From contig JBGTLT010000074.1 of NCBI GenBank assembly GCA_041743975.1, positions 1-64,000 of the forward strand: DNA of 64,000 bases, in the 5' to 3' direction. Shown here piece after piece: positions 1 to 8,027 of this stretch. Position 1 is the stretch's first letter. Each line of letters opens with the position of its first letter. Below the pieces are notes generated by a model, which did not search any database, was not told the DNA's origin, and saw only the letters and a list, made by a program, of their open reading frames with translations. A program made the translations under genes and the position numbers. This DNA comes from JTS-RE37 sp041743975 (lineage in GTDB: Bacteria > Bacteroidota > Bacteroidia > Flavobacteriales > Flavobacteriaceae).

Positions 1-929
1 CCTGCTTCCGGGAAGCAGCTTCCCAGGGAAGTGATAACCGGGGTGTTACTGTAGAGTGCCTCGATTATGGGAATGCCAAAACCCTCACAGAAGGAAGGGT
101 AACAGAAGACGGTGGCCAATTGGTAAATAATGGCCAGTTCCTTTACGGGTACATTTTTCAAAAAAATAACCTGTTCGTTCAGTTCATTTGCCTTGATATA
201 GGCATGGATCCTTCGGGCATATGATTTTTCACTGCCAATCAGGACAACATACATATCAGTACCGCGGATGGCTTTGACGATTAAAAGGGCATTTTTCCTT
301 TCCTGCAGTGTCCCGACATTAAGGATAAACTGGTCCGGAAGTCCGAATTTTTGTGCAACCCGATTTTTTTCAGAAGTGGTGTAGTCTACTTTATAAGCTC
401 TGTTACACCCCTGGTAAACTACCTCAATCTTGTCTTCATCTACATTGAGGTATTTGATGATATCCCTTTTGGTTTGTTCGCTTATGGCTATTATCTTATC
501 TGTATTCCGGGTAGCATGCTGAAATTTTCGTTTGTATATAAACCTGTCAAACAGGGAATAGTAATGGGGATGGCTTAGGAATATCAGATCATGTATTGTG
601 ACGATGGAAGCAATACCCCTTTTTTTCAATCCGATAGGCGTTTCCCCGGACAACCCATGGAAAATATCTATCTGGTCATCCGCGGCCTGCCGGGATACAG
701 GCCCCAGCCTCCATATAGAGGAAAATTTCCTCCAAAACCATCCCCTGGGATACTGTATTTCGGTATTCGGTAAGGGTTCCAGCCTGGTAACGGATGCAGG
801 CCTGGTATTGTAGAGCAGGTATTTTTGTATGGGGGTAAACTCATGCAGCACCCGGATGACATCGCGCCCGTAATTTCCAAGTCCCGTATCATTGTGGAAT
901 ATCCTTTTCGCATCAAATCCAACTCGCAT
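1..929 (-). CDS. GT4-type glycosyltransferase, C-terminus cut by window edge
   Basis: I translated the minus strand by hand. About 309 codons are open from the ATG at 929 to the window edge, with an in-frame TGA just upstream of the start. The product opens MRVGFDAKRIFHNDTGLGNY, has the central TIHDLIFL and AISEQTKRDI segments, the LNVGTLQERKN nucleotide-sugar loop and the CEGFGIPIIE stretch, whose two glutamates eight residues apart form the EX7E motif of GT-B glycosyltransferase group 1. Such enzymes transfer sugars to envelope polysaccharide or lipid acceptors in the cytoplasm. It follows a GT9 gene on the same strand with an 88-base gap, so both may act in surface glycan assembly. The acceptor cannot be inferred. 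The missing part is the end of the catalytic C-domain. Confidence 0.9.
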   Translation of the reverse strand, partial: MRVGFDAKRIFHNDTGLGNYGRDVIRVLHEFTPIQKYLLYNTRPASVTRLEPLPNTEIQYPRGWFWRKFSSIWRLGPVSRQAADDQIDIFHGLSGETPIGLKKRGIASIVTIHDLIFLSHPHYYSLFDRFIYKRKFQHATRNTDKIIAISEQTKRDIIKYLNVDEDKIEVVYQGCNRAYKVDYTTSEKNRVAQKFGLPDQFILNVGTLQERKNALLIVKAIRGTDMYVVLIGSEKSYARRIHAYIKANELNEQVIFLKNVPVKELAIIYQLATVFCYPSFCEGFGIPIIEALYSNTPVITSLGSCFPEA

Positions 930-948
930 ACCAAAATTTTGTAGGTGT

Positions 949-956
949 CAAAAATA
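949..956 (-). promoter_or_regulatory. Candidate -7 promoter element for the GT4 gene
   Basis: The minus strand reads TATTTTTG here, a full match to the Bacteroidota -7 consensus TAnnTTTG, about 20 bases before the ATG at 929. No clear TTTG element lies at the usual spacing upstream, so support is partial. If real, the GT4 gene has its own promoter rather than relying on the GT9 gene. Confidence 0.4.
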
Positions 957-1017
957 AGAAAAAGATACCGGCCACCCTTGTATTTTATGACTGATCCCCA
1001 GCTAAGGGTCCATGGCA

Positions 1018-2091
1018 TCAGGTATTTGCCTGCAGTACAGTGTCCAGAAATGTAAAAAGCTCCTTTTTAAAAGCGTCAGGCTCCATCAATTGATAAATTT
1101 CTGCGGAATGGCTACAGATCTGTCGATAGGATTTGCCGACGAAGACTTCCGGATAATAATCTTCCGGATGTATTGCAATATTGCTGCTGTCTGCAAAGGT
1201 ATGCCAGCCTTTTTTGTCGATCCAGGGTGCAAATATGGAGAAGGTGGGAACCCCGAGGGCTTTAGCCATATTGGTACTCCCTCCCTCGTTTCCAATGATA
1301 CAATCACAGTGCTTCAGCAGCCCCAGGAAATTACGTAAATCCCGGGCGAAAGCCCGGATCGCAATCCGTTTCTGGGTGGCAATCCGGCACATAAGGAAAA
1401 GCTCATTGGCACTGGCTTCCTGTTCCGGGATATAATTGAAAAGGAAGGTGGCCGGAGTTTGGTCCGCAACGATCTCGATCAGCCTGGCCATATAGGGCAG
1501 GGGATAGGTCTTGGAGGGGGTGCTTCCCAATATCCCCAGCATGATGACCGGGCGGGAAAAAGATACTCCCTTTTCCAGCAAAAAATTACGGGCTTCTGAA
1601 ACTTCCCTTTCGGTTAAATGGATGGAAGGTCTATCGGCAGTGCCAGGCTTGCCCGGGATCAATGGCCGCAGCAGACTTATACGGTCCTCTATCGTTGTGC
1701 TTCCCCGCCCGGTTTTGTTGGGATTTAATTTCACTGTATGGTTATACAGAAATGCCGAATACGGTTTATAATAAGCTACCCTTATGGAGGCACGGGAAAA
1801 GAGGGAAGCAAGGTTGCTCTCCGGTTTCCCATAGACATCAATCACGGCGTCATACCGCTCACGGGTTATGGATCTCAGGAAACCAAATAACAACCAAATG
1901 TCTTTTTTATATTCATGCTTAAACAACAGTAACCGGTCTATATACGGGTTATTCTCCACTACGGCCGCGGTGTTTTCGTGGATCATGTAATGAACTTCCA
2001 CCCCGGGTAAATGGGATTTCAAGTGCTTGCATAATAGGGAACTTACCAGGACGTCACCTATCATCTTCTGTTGTATGAGCAATACCTTCAT
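1018..2091 (-). CDS. Glycosyltransferase family 9 (heptosyltransferase-like)
   Basis: The 357-residue product starts best at the ATG at 2091 (MKVLLIQQKMIGDVLVSSLL); a longer frame exists upstream but adds an atypical 18-residue leader. The N-terminal QQKMIGDVLVSS loop and the C-terminal GNEGGSTNMAKALGVPTFSIF stretch correspond to the acceptor loop and the nucleotide-sugar site of GT9 (WaaC/WaaF/RfaF-like, GT-B fold). The family adds heptose or related sugars to lipopolysaccharide core on the cytoplasmic face. The usual DSG before the helix is NEGGS here, a variant seen in Bacteroidota members. It lies between dapD and a GT4 gene, all leftward. The family call is firm; the sugar and acceptor are not determined. 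Confidence 0.88.
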   Translation of the reverse strand: MKVLLIQQKMIGDVLVSSLLCKHLKSHLPGVEVHYMIHENTAAVVENNPYIDRLLLFKHEYKKDIWLLFGFLRSITRERYDAVIDVYGKPESNLASLFSRASIRVAYYKPYSAFLYNHTVKLNPNKTGRGSTTIEDRISLLRPLIPGKPGTADRPSIHLTEREVSEARNFLLEKGVSFSRPVIMLGILGSTPSKTYPLPYMARLIEIVADQTPATFLFNYIPEQEASANELFLMCRIATQKRIAIRAFARDLRNFLGLLKHCDCIIGNEGGSTNMAKALGVPTFSIFAPWIDKKGWHTFADSSNIAIHPEDYYPEVFVGKSYRQICSHSAEIYQLMEPDAFKKELFTFLDTVLQANT

Positions 2092-2229
2092 GTCCTTAAA
2101 TGTATGAAATCCAAAGCAGGGGTTTTCAGATTTTAGGGTGGTCACGGATTTTTGGGGAACTCAACCTTTCAAACAGCGTACATCGTAGAATTTTGCGGGT
2201 TCCGCGATTCAGTGCGGGCCAGTACCATG

Positions 2230-3045
2230 TTAAGCAGAAACATGGTATTCCCTTAAGGCATCGTTCAGGGAAGTTTTTTTATTGGTACTTTCTTTGCGCG
2301 TCCCGATAATAAGGGCACAGGGGACCTGATATTCCCCCGCAGGGTATTTTTTGGTATAGCTGCCCGGGATAACGACGGATCTTGCCGGCACCCTTCCTTT
2401 ATGTTCAACCGGGCGGTCGCCGGTGACATCAATGATCCTGGTTGATGCGGTGAGTACCACATTGGCTCCAAGGACGGCTTCTTTTTCCACCCGTACGCCT
2501 TCCACCACTATGCACCGGCTGCCAATAAAAGCATTGTCCTCAATGATGACCGGTGCAGCCTGCAATGGCTCCAGGACGCCACCGATGCCAACGCCGCCAC
2601 TCAGGTGTACATGCTTGCCTATTTGAGCGCAACTGCCTACTGTAGCCCAGGTGTCTACCATGGTCCCTTCATCTACATAGGCCCCGATGTTGATATAACA
2701 TGGCATTAAAATAGTCCCGTGGGAGATGAAGGCACCATGGCGCGCAACCGCATGAGGAACCACACGGATACCTTTGGCAGCATACCCCCTTTTTAATGGT
2801 ATTTTATCATGGTATTCAAAGATGCCAACTTCATATGTTTCCATTTTTTGAATGGGAAAATAGAGCACGACTGCCTTTTTTACCCATTCGTTGATATGCC
2901 ATCCATCTTTGGTAGGTTCCGCACATCGGAGTGTTCCCGCGTCAATTAAATTGATCACCTGCCGAATGGTATCGCGGGTTTCCTTTTCTTTTAAAAGTTC
3001 CCGGTCATCCCAGGCTTTGTCAATTATTTTTTGCATTTCCTCCAT
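2230..3045 (-). CDS. dapD: 2,3,4,5-tetrahydropyridine-2,6-dicarboxylate N-succinyltransferase
   Basis: This enzyme transfers succinyl from succinyl-CoA to tetrahydrodipicolinate in the succinylase branch of lysine and meso-diaminopimelate synthesis, supplying peptidoglycan cross-links. The product is 271 residues from the ATG at 3045, the usual family length; an upstream frame extension is ignored because homologues begin at MEEMQKIIDKAWDDR. The N-terminal helical domain ends in the ILIDxG-like segment, followed by left-handed beta-helix hexapeptide turns (for example ARHGAFISHGTILMP, NIGAYVDEGTMVDTWATVGS, GGVGIGGVLEP, AFIGSRCIVVEG), which form the trimeric acyltransferase core. It is divergent from ruvX with overlapping promoter space. 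Confidence 0.96.
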   Translation of the reverse strand: MEEMQKIIDKAWDDRELLKEKETRDTIRQVINLIDAGTLRCAEPTKDGWHINEWVKKAVVLYFPIQKMETYEVGIFEYHDKIPLKRGYAAKGIRVVPHAVARHGAFISHGTILMPCYINIGAYVDEGTMVDTWATVGSCAQIGKHVHLSGGVGIGGVLEPLQAAPVIIEDNAFIGSRCIVVEGVRVEKEAVLGANVVLTASTRIIDVTGDRPVEHKGRVPARSVVIPGSYTKKYPAGEYQVPCALIIGTRKESTNKKTSLNDALREYHVSA

Positions 3046-3064
3046 CGCTGCGTCTGAATTTCGC

Positions 3065-3072
3065 CAAAGATA
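3065..3072 (-). promoter_or_regulatory. Candidate -7 promoter element for dapD
   Basis: The minus strand reads TATCTTTG, a complete TAnnTTTG match, 19 bases upstream of the chosen dapD start. This placement also argues against the longer dapD frame, whose start would lie upstream of the element. A -33 TTG at proper spacing is not obvious. Confidence 0.45.
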
Positions 3073-3102
3073 CATGCTGGGCTGTAATAAAGGCGGCAAT
3101 AT

Positions 3103-3134
3103 TTTGAGGTATAACAAATTATCGGCTATTTTTG
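3103..3134 (+). promoter_or_regulatory. Promoter for ruvX-def (TTTG, 20 bases, TATTTTTG)
   Basis: TTTG at 3103-3106 and TATTTTTG at 3127-3134 are separated by 20 bases, closely matching the Bacteroidota sigma-A consensus TTTG-N19-TAnnTTTG. The predicted transcript start falls a few bases before the GTG start of ruvX at 3148, giving a very short leader. It overlaps the leftward dapD control region. Confidence 0.6.
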
Positions 3135-3147
3135 CAAAAAAATTAGT

Positions 3148-3561
3148 GTGGGTAGGATAGTTGCCTTGGATTATGGTACAGTCAGGACCGGAGTCGCGGT
3201 TACAGATCCGATGAAACTGATTGCTTCCGGACTTACCACTGTCAATACAAAGGAGTTAGTATCCTTTCTCCGGGTCTACCTTGAAAAAGAGGAAGTGGAT
3301 CTTTTCATTGTCGGGGAACCCAAACAAATGAACAACACCCCTTCAGAATCGGAAGTTTTTATACAGGTTTTCCTGCAAAAGATGAAAAGCAACTTCCCAA
3401 CTATCCCCTTGCAGCGCTATGATGAACGCTTTACATCCAAAATGGCCCGGCAGAGTATGGTTGAAGGAGGCCTCAGAAAAAAGCAAAGAAGTAACAAAGC
3501 CCTGGTGGATGAAATAAGTGCCACCATTATATTACAATCGTATTTAAATAGTATTGAATAG
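3148..3561 (+). CDS. ruvX: Putative Holliday junction resolvase / pre-16S rRNA nuclease YqgF
   Basis: The 137-residue RNase H-fold protein starts with GTG at 3148. It has the first acidic motif in VALDYGTVRTGVAVTD, the conserved VGEPKQMN segment (PxxxNG-like), the YDERFTSKMA motif and the C-terminal KKQRSNKALVDEISATIILQ with the catalytic aspartate. YqgF homologues process the 5' end of 16S rRNA and have been proposed to resolve Holliday junctions. One base separates it from the def start, so the two are co-transcribed. Length and motif order are normal for the family. Confidence 0.94.
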   Translation: MGRIVALDYGTVRTGVAVTDPMKLIASGLTTVNTKELVSFLRVYLEKEEVDLFIVGEPKQMNNTPSESEVFIQVFLQKMKSNFPTIPLQRYDERFTSKMARQSMVEGGLRKKQRSNKALVDEISATIILQSYLNSIE

Positions 3562-3562
3562 C

Positions 3563-4159
3563 ATGATATTACCCATTGTTGCTTATGGCGATCCTGTCCT
3601 TCGAAAAACAGGAGTTGTTATCGAAATGGACCATCCCCATCTCAAGCAAATAATCACCGATATGTGGGAGACCATGTATAAGGCAAATGGCCTGGGTCTG
3701 GCGGCGCCGCAGGTAGGCCTCCCACTCCGTCTTTTTGTGATAGACTCTACCCCGTTCGCAGAGGATGACGAGCTAAGTCGCGATGAACAGGAAAAACTCA
3801 GGAATTTTAAAAAGGTATTCATCAATGCCACTATGGAGGAAGAAACAGGTCGGGATTGGGCTTTCAATGAGGGGTGCCTCAGCATCCCTGACATCCATGA
3901 GGACATTACCCGGAAGGATACCATTACCATTAGGTATATGGATGAAAATTTCGAAACGTTCATTGAAACGTATGACGGGTTATTGGCACGGGTCATACAA
4001 CATGAGTATGATCATATTGAAGGGGTATTATTCACCGATAAGATCTCCACCCTTAAGAAAAGATTACTAAAAAGCAGGCTTTCCAATATTTCGAAAGGGA
4101 AGATTAAGGTGGATTATAAAATGCGGTTCCCCGCAGTTAAAAAAGGGCGGCACGCCTAG
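3563..4159 (+). CDS. def: Peptide deformylase
   Basis: This metalloenzyme removes the N-formyl group from nascent proteins. The 198-residue product (ATG at 3563; a TTG three codons earlier overlaps ruvX) shows all three family motifs: GLGLAAPQVG near residue 50, EGCLSIP with the metal-binding cysteine near residue 115, and QHEYDHIEG with the two metal-binding histidines and catalytic glutamate near residue 155. It follows ruvX by one base and precedes the DUF5606 gene by about 165 bases. An insertion rich in acidic residues between motifs 1 and 2 is typical of Bacteroidota deformylases. Confidence 0.97.
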   Translation: MILPIVAYGDPVLRKTGVVIEMDHPHLKQIITDMWETMYKANGLGLAAPQVGLPLRLFVIDSTPFAEDDELSRDEQEKLRNFKKVFINATMEEETGRDWAFNEGCLSIPDIHEDITRKDTITIRYMDENFETFIETYDGLLARVIQHEYDHIEGVLFTDKISTLKKRLLKSRLSNISKGKIKVDYKMRFPAVKKGRHA

Positions 4160-4324
4160 GTTATCTGGATACCTTCCATTGCCGGTCCACAACATTTGAA
4201 TGGGGTATTTTAGAACTGCCCGGTTGGGCCTTGGTTTTCAGGGTGGTGCAAAGGCAGATTTTCCACCAATGGCTACCATATATTAACTAAAAGTACAATC
4301 TTTGCCGGAAATTTTGAATTGAAC

Positions 4325-4753
4325 ATGAAATTAGATAAAATATTGGCCATCGGGGGAAGGCCCGGACTTTTTAAACTGCTAACCCAGACCCGTGCTGGAT
4401 TTGTGGCGGAATCACTGTTGGACCATAAGAAGGTAACTGTGGGCATGAGCAGTAACGTGAGCGTACTCTCTGAAATCGCCATATACACCCTGGACGAAGA
4501 ATTGCCACTACACGAAGTATTCCAAAAAATAAAGGATAAGGAGGGTGGGAACAAAACAGCTATCAGCCATAAGGCAGATAAACTCGAATTAGAAGAATAT
4601 TTTTTTGAAATCCTTCCCAATTATGACGAAGACAGGGTCTATCCAAGTGATATAAAAAAAGTGATACATTGGTATAATCTTTTGGTAGATCATGGAATCT
4701 CCGATTTTTCAAGTGATGCGGAAAATACGGCACCAACGGGTGAAGAGGAATAG
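4325..4753 (+). CDS. DUF5606 domain protein, Bacteroidota-specific
   Basis: The 142-residue protein starts at the ATG at 4325 (a TTG lies two codons earlier). It matches, from memory, the DUF5606 family: MKLDKILAIGGRPGLFKL, then GFVAESLLDHKKVTVG, SNVSVLSEIAIYT, and a C-terminal ILPNYDEDRVYPSDIKKVIHWYN helix. The acidic tail is poorly conserved. No signal peptide or membrane segment is present, so it is cytosolic. The function is unknown. In many Flavobacteriaceae I recall this gene sitting between def and mazG; here mazG is 28 kb away, which suggests an interrupted core operon. Confidence 0.88.
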   Translation: MKLDKILAIGGRPGLFKLLTQTRAGFVAESLLDHKKVTVGMSSNVSVLSEIAIYTLDEELPLHEVFQKIKDKEGGNKTAISHKADKLELEEYFFEILPNYDEDRVYPSDIKKVIHWYNLLVDHGISDFSSDAENTAPTGEEE

Positions 4754-4784
4754 ATTCCGAAAATAAACCATCCCGGGCTGCCCC

Positions 4785-5210
4785 TTAAAACGTTTTCAAA
4801 TACTGCTTCAGGTTACTGTGAAGGAGTTCATTCCAGCCTTTATTGAAATTGCCCGCTGCAAAATCACTGTTGTCCCCGGGAAAGGAATCCAGCCCGCTAT
4901 GGGTAAGTTTGATGTGCGTTCGGTCGGCATCCGGGATCAACTCAAAAGTGACCAGGGAATTTCCCTCAAACGTATCATACCGCCAGCTATACTCTAATTT
5001 TTTAAAGGGTATTACCTCCCTGATCATACAGTGGTGAAGGTAATGCTCCCCTTTAAGGCCGATTCCTGTAAAACTGAACTTAAAGCCAACTTCAGCCCTG
5101 AATTCGGTAAGGTCAAAATACCATTTTTTCATTGCTTCCTGATCCGTCAGCGCATACCAGACTTTTTCCGGCGTTGCATTGTACGTTTCCTCGACAATGA
5201 CAGCAATCAT
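4785..5210 (-). CDS. SRPBCC/AHSA1-type ligand-binding domain protein
   Basis: The 141-residue protein has the START-like fold signature of the Aha1 C-terminal-like (AHSA1) group: EETYNATPEKVWYALTDQEAMKKWYF at the N-terminus, a central beta sheet with EVIPFKKLEYSWRYD and a C-terminal helix GWNELLHSNLKQYL. Such single-domain proteins bind hydrophobic ligands or act in stress responses; no substrate can be assigned. No export signal is present. It is convergent with the DUF5606 gene and is the first gene of the segment separating DUF5606 from mazG. Confidence 0.85.
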   Translation of the reverse strand: MIAVIVEETYNATPEKVWYALTDQEAMKKWYFDLTEFRAEVGFKFSFTGIGLKGEHYLHHCMIREVIPFKKLEYSWRYDTFEGNSLVTFELIPDADRTHIKLTHSGLDSFPGDNSDFAAGNFNKGWNELLHSNLKQYLKTF

Positions 5211-5361
5211 ATGTTTTTAGGTTTGAAATTTAATCTATGCCCAGGCTGGGTTTTATGCTTACTTCTGAATTCCGTTATGCTGCTGTAACTATATCCTGCA
5301 AGCTACAATATCCTCTAAGGGGGCGAACGAAACCCCTTATACACTTTTCCTCTAATCCAGG

Positions 5362-6990
5362 TTAATCCTTCGGGATCTCCTTATAGGAATACTTGCTCTC
5401 TTTCCAGTCGATCAGTTTGGATCGATAATATTTCACGTTCATCCTGTCCAGGAATGGAGCCTGGTTGGCAAGCCTTACTTTATAATTCTCCCAGTCGCGG
5501 TTTTCCTGGGTACTCCAACTCAGTTCTGAATATCCTATGACCCGGGGAAAGGCAAGGTATTCCAGTTCTTCCATGTTACTGATGGTCTCTGACCATAAGG
5601 GGGCTTCCACGCCCAGGATATTTTCCCGCGGGATACCCCGGGCATACTTTTCAGGTGTCCATACATAGGCTGTATCCACGGGAATATAGGCTGCCCAATG
5701 CAGGCCGAACTTGGAAAGCGAATCGTATTGCATATCGAGATATACCTTTTTGGCGGGCGAGAGAATGACCTTCATCCCTTTGCTTATGGCTTCATTTGCA
5801 TTTTCTTCACTGGCCCAGAACTGGGCTATGGATGAACTATCAACATCTGCAGTAGCGACTTCGTCCCATCCAATCATTCGCTTATTGTATTTCCGTACAA
5901 TTTTCTCAACCCTGTTGACAAAATACATGTAATCATTCTTGCGTGTTACGTGACTTTCATCCCCCCCCATATGAAAGTACGGGCCGGGGCTGAGGGCGGT
6001 AATTTCACGTACCACATCATCTATAAAGGCATAAACAGTATCCTTTCGGGTATCGAAGGTGCTGAACCCTACCTGGGTTCCCTCGTATAACTTCGGGGTC
6101 TTCCCATTGCCGTTTAAAAATGGGTAGGACACCGAAGCGGCATTGGTATGCCCCGGCATATCTATCTCGGGGACAATTGTCATATAGTGTGCTGTTGCAT
6201 AGGCAACAATCTCTTTATATTCCTCCTGGGTATAGAATCCGCCGGATTCCCCCCCCACTTCGGTACTTCCTCCCACTTCGGTGAGTTTAGGCCATGATTT
6301 AATCTCAATGCGCCATCCCTGGTCATCCGACAGGTGCAGGTGCAGCACATTGATTTTATAATAAGAAAGCAATTCGATATAGCGTTTGACATCTGCCACG
6401 CTAAAGAAGTGCCTGGCAACATCGAGCATGGAACCCCTGTATTCAAAATTGGGGTTATCCAGTATCTTTCCCGATGGAATGGGCCAGATACTGTGTTCTG
6501 CCAGGGTATCATTGCTGACTTCAGGGATGATCTGCTGCAATGTCTGAATGCCCCGGAATGCTCCTTCTGCCGTACGGCTGTTGAGGATTACCGAGTCCTT
6601 TGTAATGTATAATTGATAGGCTTCAGGCCCTTCCAACTCCGTGCTGTCGGCCTGTGCGATATAAATGATCCGATCTACCGTTCCGGCTTCCGTTTGGTTG
6701 ACGGAAAGTTTCAGTCCTGTTTTCGCCTGGACCTTATCAGCCAGGAAAGATGCTACTTCGGGGTAGCCTGCCGTATTGGGGGAGGTGTATATGGCTGTAA
6801 ATTGATCCAGTCCGAAGGCAGAATTTGTGGGTGTTATTTTCAGGGGCTTCGGGATCATATTTTCTGCACTGAGATCTGTTGGGGGAAAATGGATCTTTTT
6901 CTTTTCTTCCATGCAGGATAGAACCCCCACAAGGATTAGCAAAACAAAAAAGAACCTGATCATAAAGGACCTTATATTAATTTTTTTCAT
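5362..6990 (-). CDS. Exported lipoprotein beta-N-acetylhexosaminidase (GH20)
   Basis: The 542-residue enzyme removes terminal GlcNAc or GalNAc from chitin oligosaccharides, glycans or peptidoglycan fragments. A lipoprotein signal ends at VGVLSC (Cys26), so it is probably envelope-anchored. Residues about 45-175 form the GH20b-like domain and about 180-510 the catalytic barrel. HMGGDESH at 340-347 supplies the Asp344-Glu345 catalytic pair for substrate-assisted catalysis; LHLHLSDDQGWR and PEIDMPGH are further family blocks. It lies 21 bases after an SGNH hydrolase gene on the same strand, suggesting joint deacylation and hydrolysis of acylated amino-sugar glycans (inference). Confidence 0.94.
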   Translation of the reverse strand: MKKINIRSFMIRFFFVLLILVGVLSCMEEKKKIHFPPTDLSAENMIPKPLKITPTNSAFGLDQFTAIYTSPNTAGYPEVASFLADKVQAKTGLKLSVNQTEAGTVDRIIYIAQADSTELEGPEAYQLYITKDSVILNSRTAEGAFRGIQTLQQIIPEVSNDTLAEHSIWPIPSGKILDNPNFEYRGSMLDVARHFFSVADVKRYIELLSYYKINVLHLHLSDDQGWRIEIKSWPKLTEVGGSTEVGGESGGFYTQEEYKEIVAYATAHYMTIVPEIDMPGHTNAASVSYPFLNGNGKTPKLYEGTQVGFSTFDTRKDTVYAFIDDVVREITALSPGPYFHMGGDESHVTRKNDYMYFVNRVEKIVRKYNKRMIGWDEVATADVDSSSIAQFWASEENANEAISKGMKVILSPAKKVYLDMQYDSLSKFGLHWAAYIPVDTAYVWTPEKYARGIPRENILGVEAPLWSETISNMEELEYLAFPRVIGYSELSWSTQENRDWENYKVRLANQAPFLDRMNVKYYRSKLIDWKESKYSYKEIPKD

Positions 6991-7011
6991 CGGTAGTGGA
7001 ATTTAGGATTT

Positions 7012-7668
7012 TTAGTGTTCAACATACTTTTTTATGATGGGGTACCATAGTTGGTATCCCCTTGCATTCATGTGCAACCCATCAGCTACAAACAGATCGG
7101 GGCGTACTTTCCTTCCTGCCATCATGGTATCCCAGATATTGGCGAATTCCACCCCATCAAGCTTCCTGCTCAATCGCAGGAATTTTCGGTTCAATTTTTT
7201 GTATTTTCTTTTCAGGTTCCAGCGAAGAATACTGGGTTTGGCTGCAATCAGCACAATCCCCGTTTCCCTATTGTGCTGCTTTATCTTTTTTATTATTTCC
7301 CGGGTATCCCTGATGACTTTGCCGGGGCTTTTCCCATTGTAGAGATCATTGTCGCCTTCGTAAATAAAAACCCTTTGTGGATTGTATTTCAGGACCAGTT
7401 CATCTGTATAGGCCAAAAGGTCCGAGGCTTCTGAACCCCCAAACCCGGAGTTCACGATCTGGTGGTTGGGAAAAATATCCTGAAGGTTCTCCCAAATCCG
7501 TATGCTTGAACTACCTGTAAAGACGATAGTTTCCTGTGTTCTGTCCCAAATGGTATCATAGTGGTAATGTATTGCATCTACTTCCCCCTGAAACCGTTTC
7601 GGATCCTGGGCATGGGCTGTACTGTACCAGAAAAGCAGGGCAAGGAACAGATAGTTTTTCACAGACAT
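7012..7668 (-). CDS. Secreted SGNH/GDSL-type esterase
   Basis: The 218-residue protein has a cleavable signal peptide ending at AHA (about residue 20). SGNH blocks are present: FTGSSSIRIW with nucleophile Ser54 (GSS in place of GDS), NSGFGGSE (block II glycine), YEGDNDL (block III Asn) and VADGLHMNARG with Asp196 and His199. It is probably a periplasmic or surface esterase acting on O-acetylated or acylated sugars; the substrate is unknown. It is immediately upstream of the GH20 gene and likely in one operon with it. Confidence 0.9.
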   Translation of the reverse strand: MSVKNYLFLALLFWYSTAHAQDPKRFQGEVDAIHYHYDTIWDRTQETIVFTGSSSIRIWENLQDIFPNHQIVNSGFGGSEASDLLAYTDELVLKYNPQRVFIYEGDNDLYNGKSPGKVIRDTREIIKKIKQHNRETGIVLIAAKPSILRWNLKRKYKKLNRKFLRLSRKLDGVEFANIWDTMMAGRKVRPDLFVADGLHMNARGYQLWYPIIKKYVEH

Positions 7669-7910
7669 GTATTATTTATCGGCAAGATACTATTCTGTCC
7701 CGGCAGTTCAAAATATCGGGAAAGGTTATATACCCCTTCTCCCATCAATCGAATGGGTTCCAACCATTGTTAACCACTTCGTCCCTGCCAATTGTTCGCC
7801 ACATGGTTGAATTTCCAATCCTGAATTTATCGATTTTCACATTCGAATCCTATACAGAGCCATCAACTTTTACGCTTCAGAGGCCATCTCCTTCAAGTTG
7901 AAATCCCTTC

Positions 7911-7923
7911 TGTTACTGTAACA
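7911..7923. promoter_or_regulatory. Perfect operator-like palindrome TGTTAC-T-GTAACA
   Basis: A six-base perfect inverted repeat flanks a single central T. It lies 105 bases upstream of the DUF5916 start. The heptamer TACTGTA at its centre recurs at 7974-7980, inside the second inverted repeat. Spacing and symmetry suit a dimeric transcription factor, but no regulator gene is adjacent. Confidence 0.4.
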
Positions 7924-7973
7924 ATTTCAGGTTTTGGATACACATGATAATGGAGATATTGTTCCTGCATCCA

Positions 7974-7991
7974 TACTGTAAAAAAACAGTA
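7974..7991. promoter_or_regulatory. Inverted repeat TACTGT-(A)6-ACAGTA
   Basis: A six-base inverted repeat with an A-only spacer lies 37 bases upstream of the DUF5916 start. It shares the TACTGTA core with the palindrome at 7911. It could be an operator or a small hairpin; an intrinsic terminator is less likely because nothing upstream is transcribed rightward. Confidence 0.35.
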
Positions 7992-8027
7992 CATTTATTT
8001 TTATAACCAAAAACTTTAAATCCCTTC

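Larger units (their letters stand above)
7669..8027. other. Divergent intergenic region with two palindromes
   Basis: These 359 bases separate the leftward SGNH-GH20 pair from the rightward DUF5916 gene. Short frames within it lack coding character. The notable content is two short inverted repeats close to the DUF5916 side, listed separately. It should hold both promoters, although I could not place a full Bacteroidota consensus. Confidence 0.5.

Noticed and set aside
668..1018. Open frame of 116 codons on the minus strand
   Set aside because: It overlaps the real GT4 glycosyltransferase frame, whose start is at 929 and which shows clear family motifs; this frame shows none.
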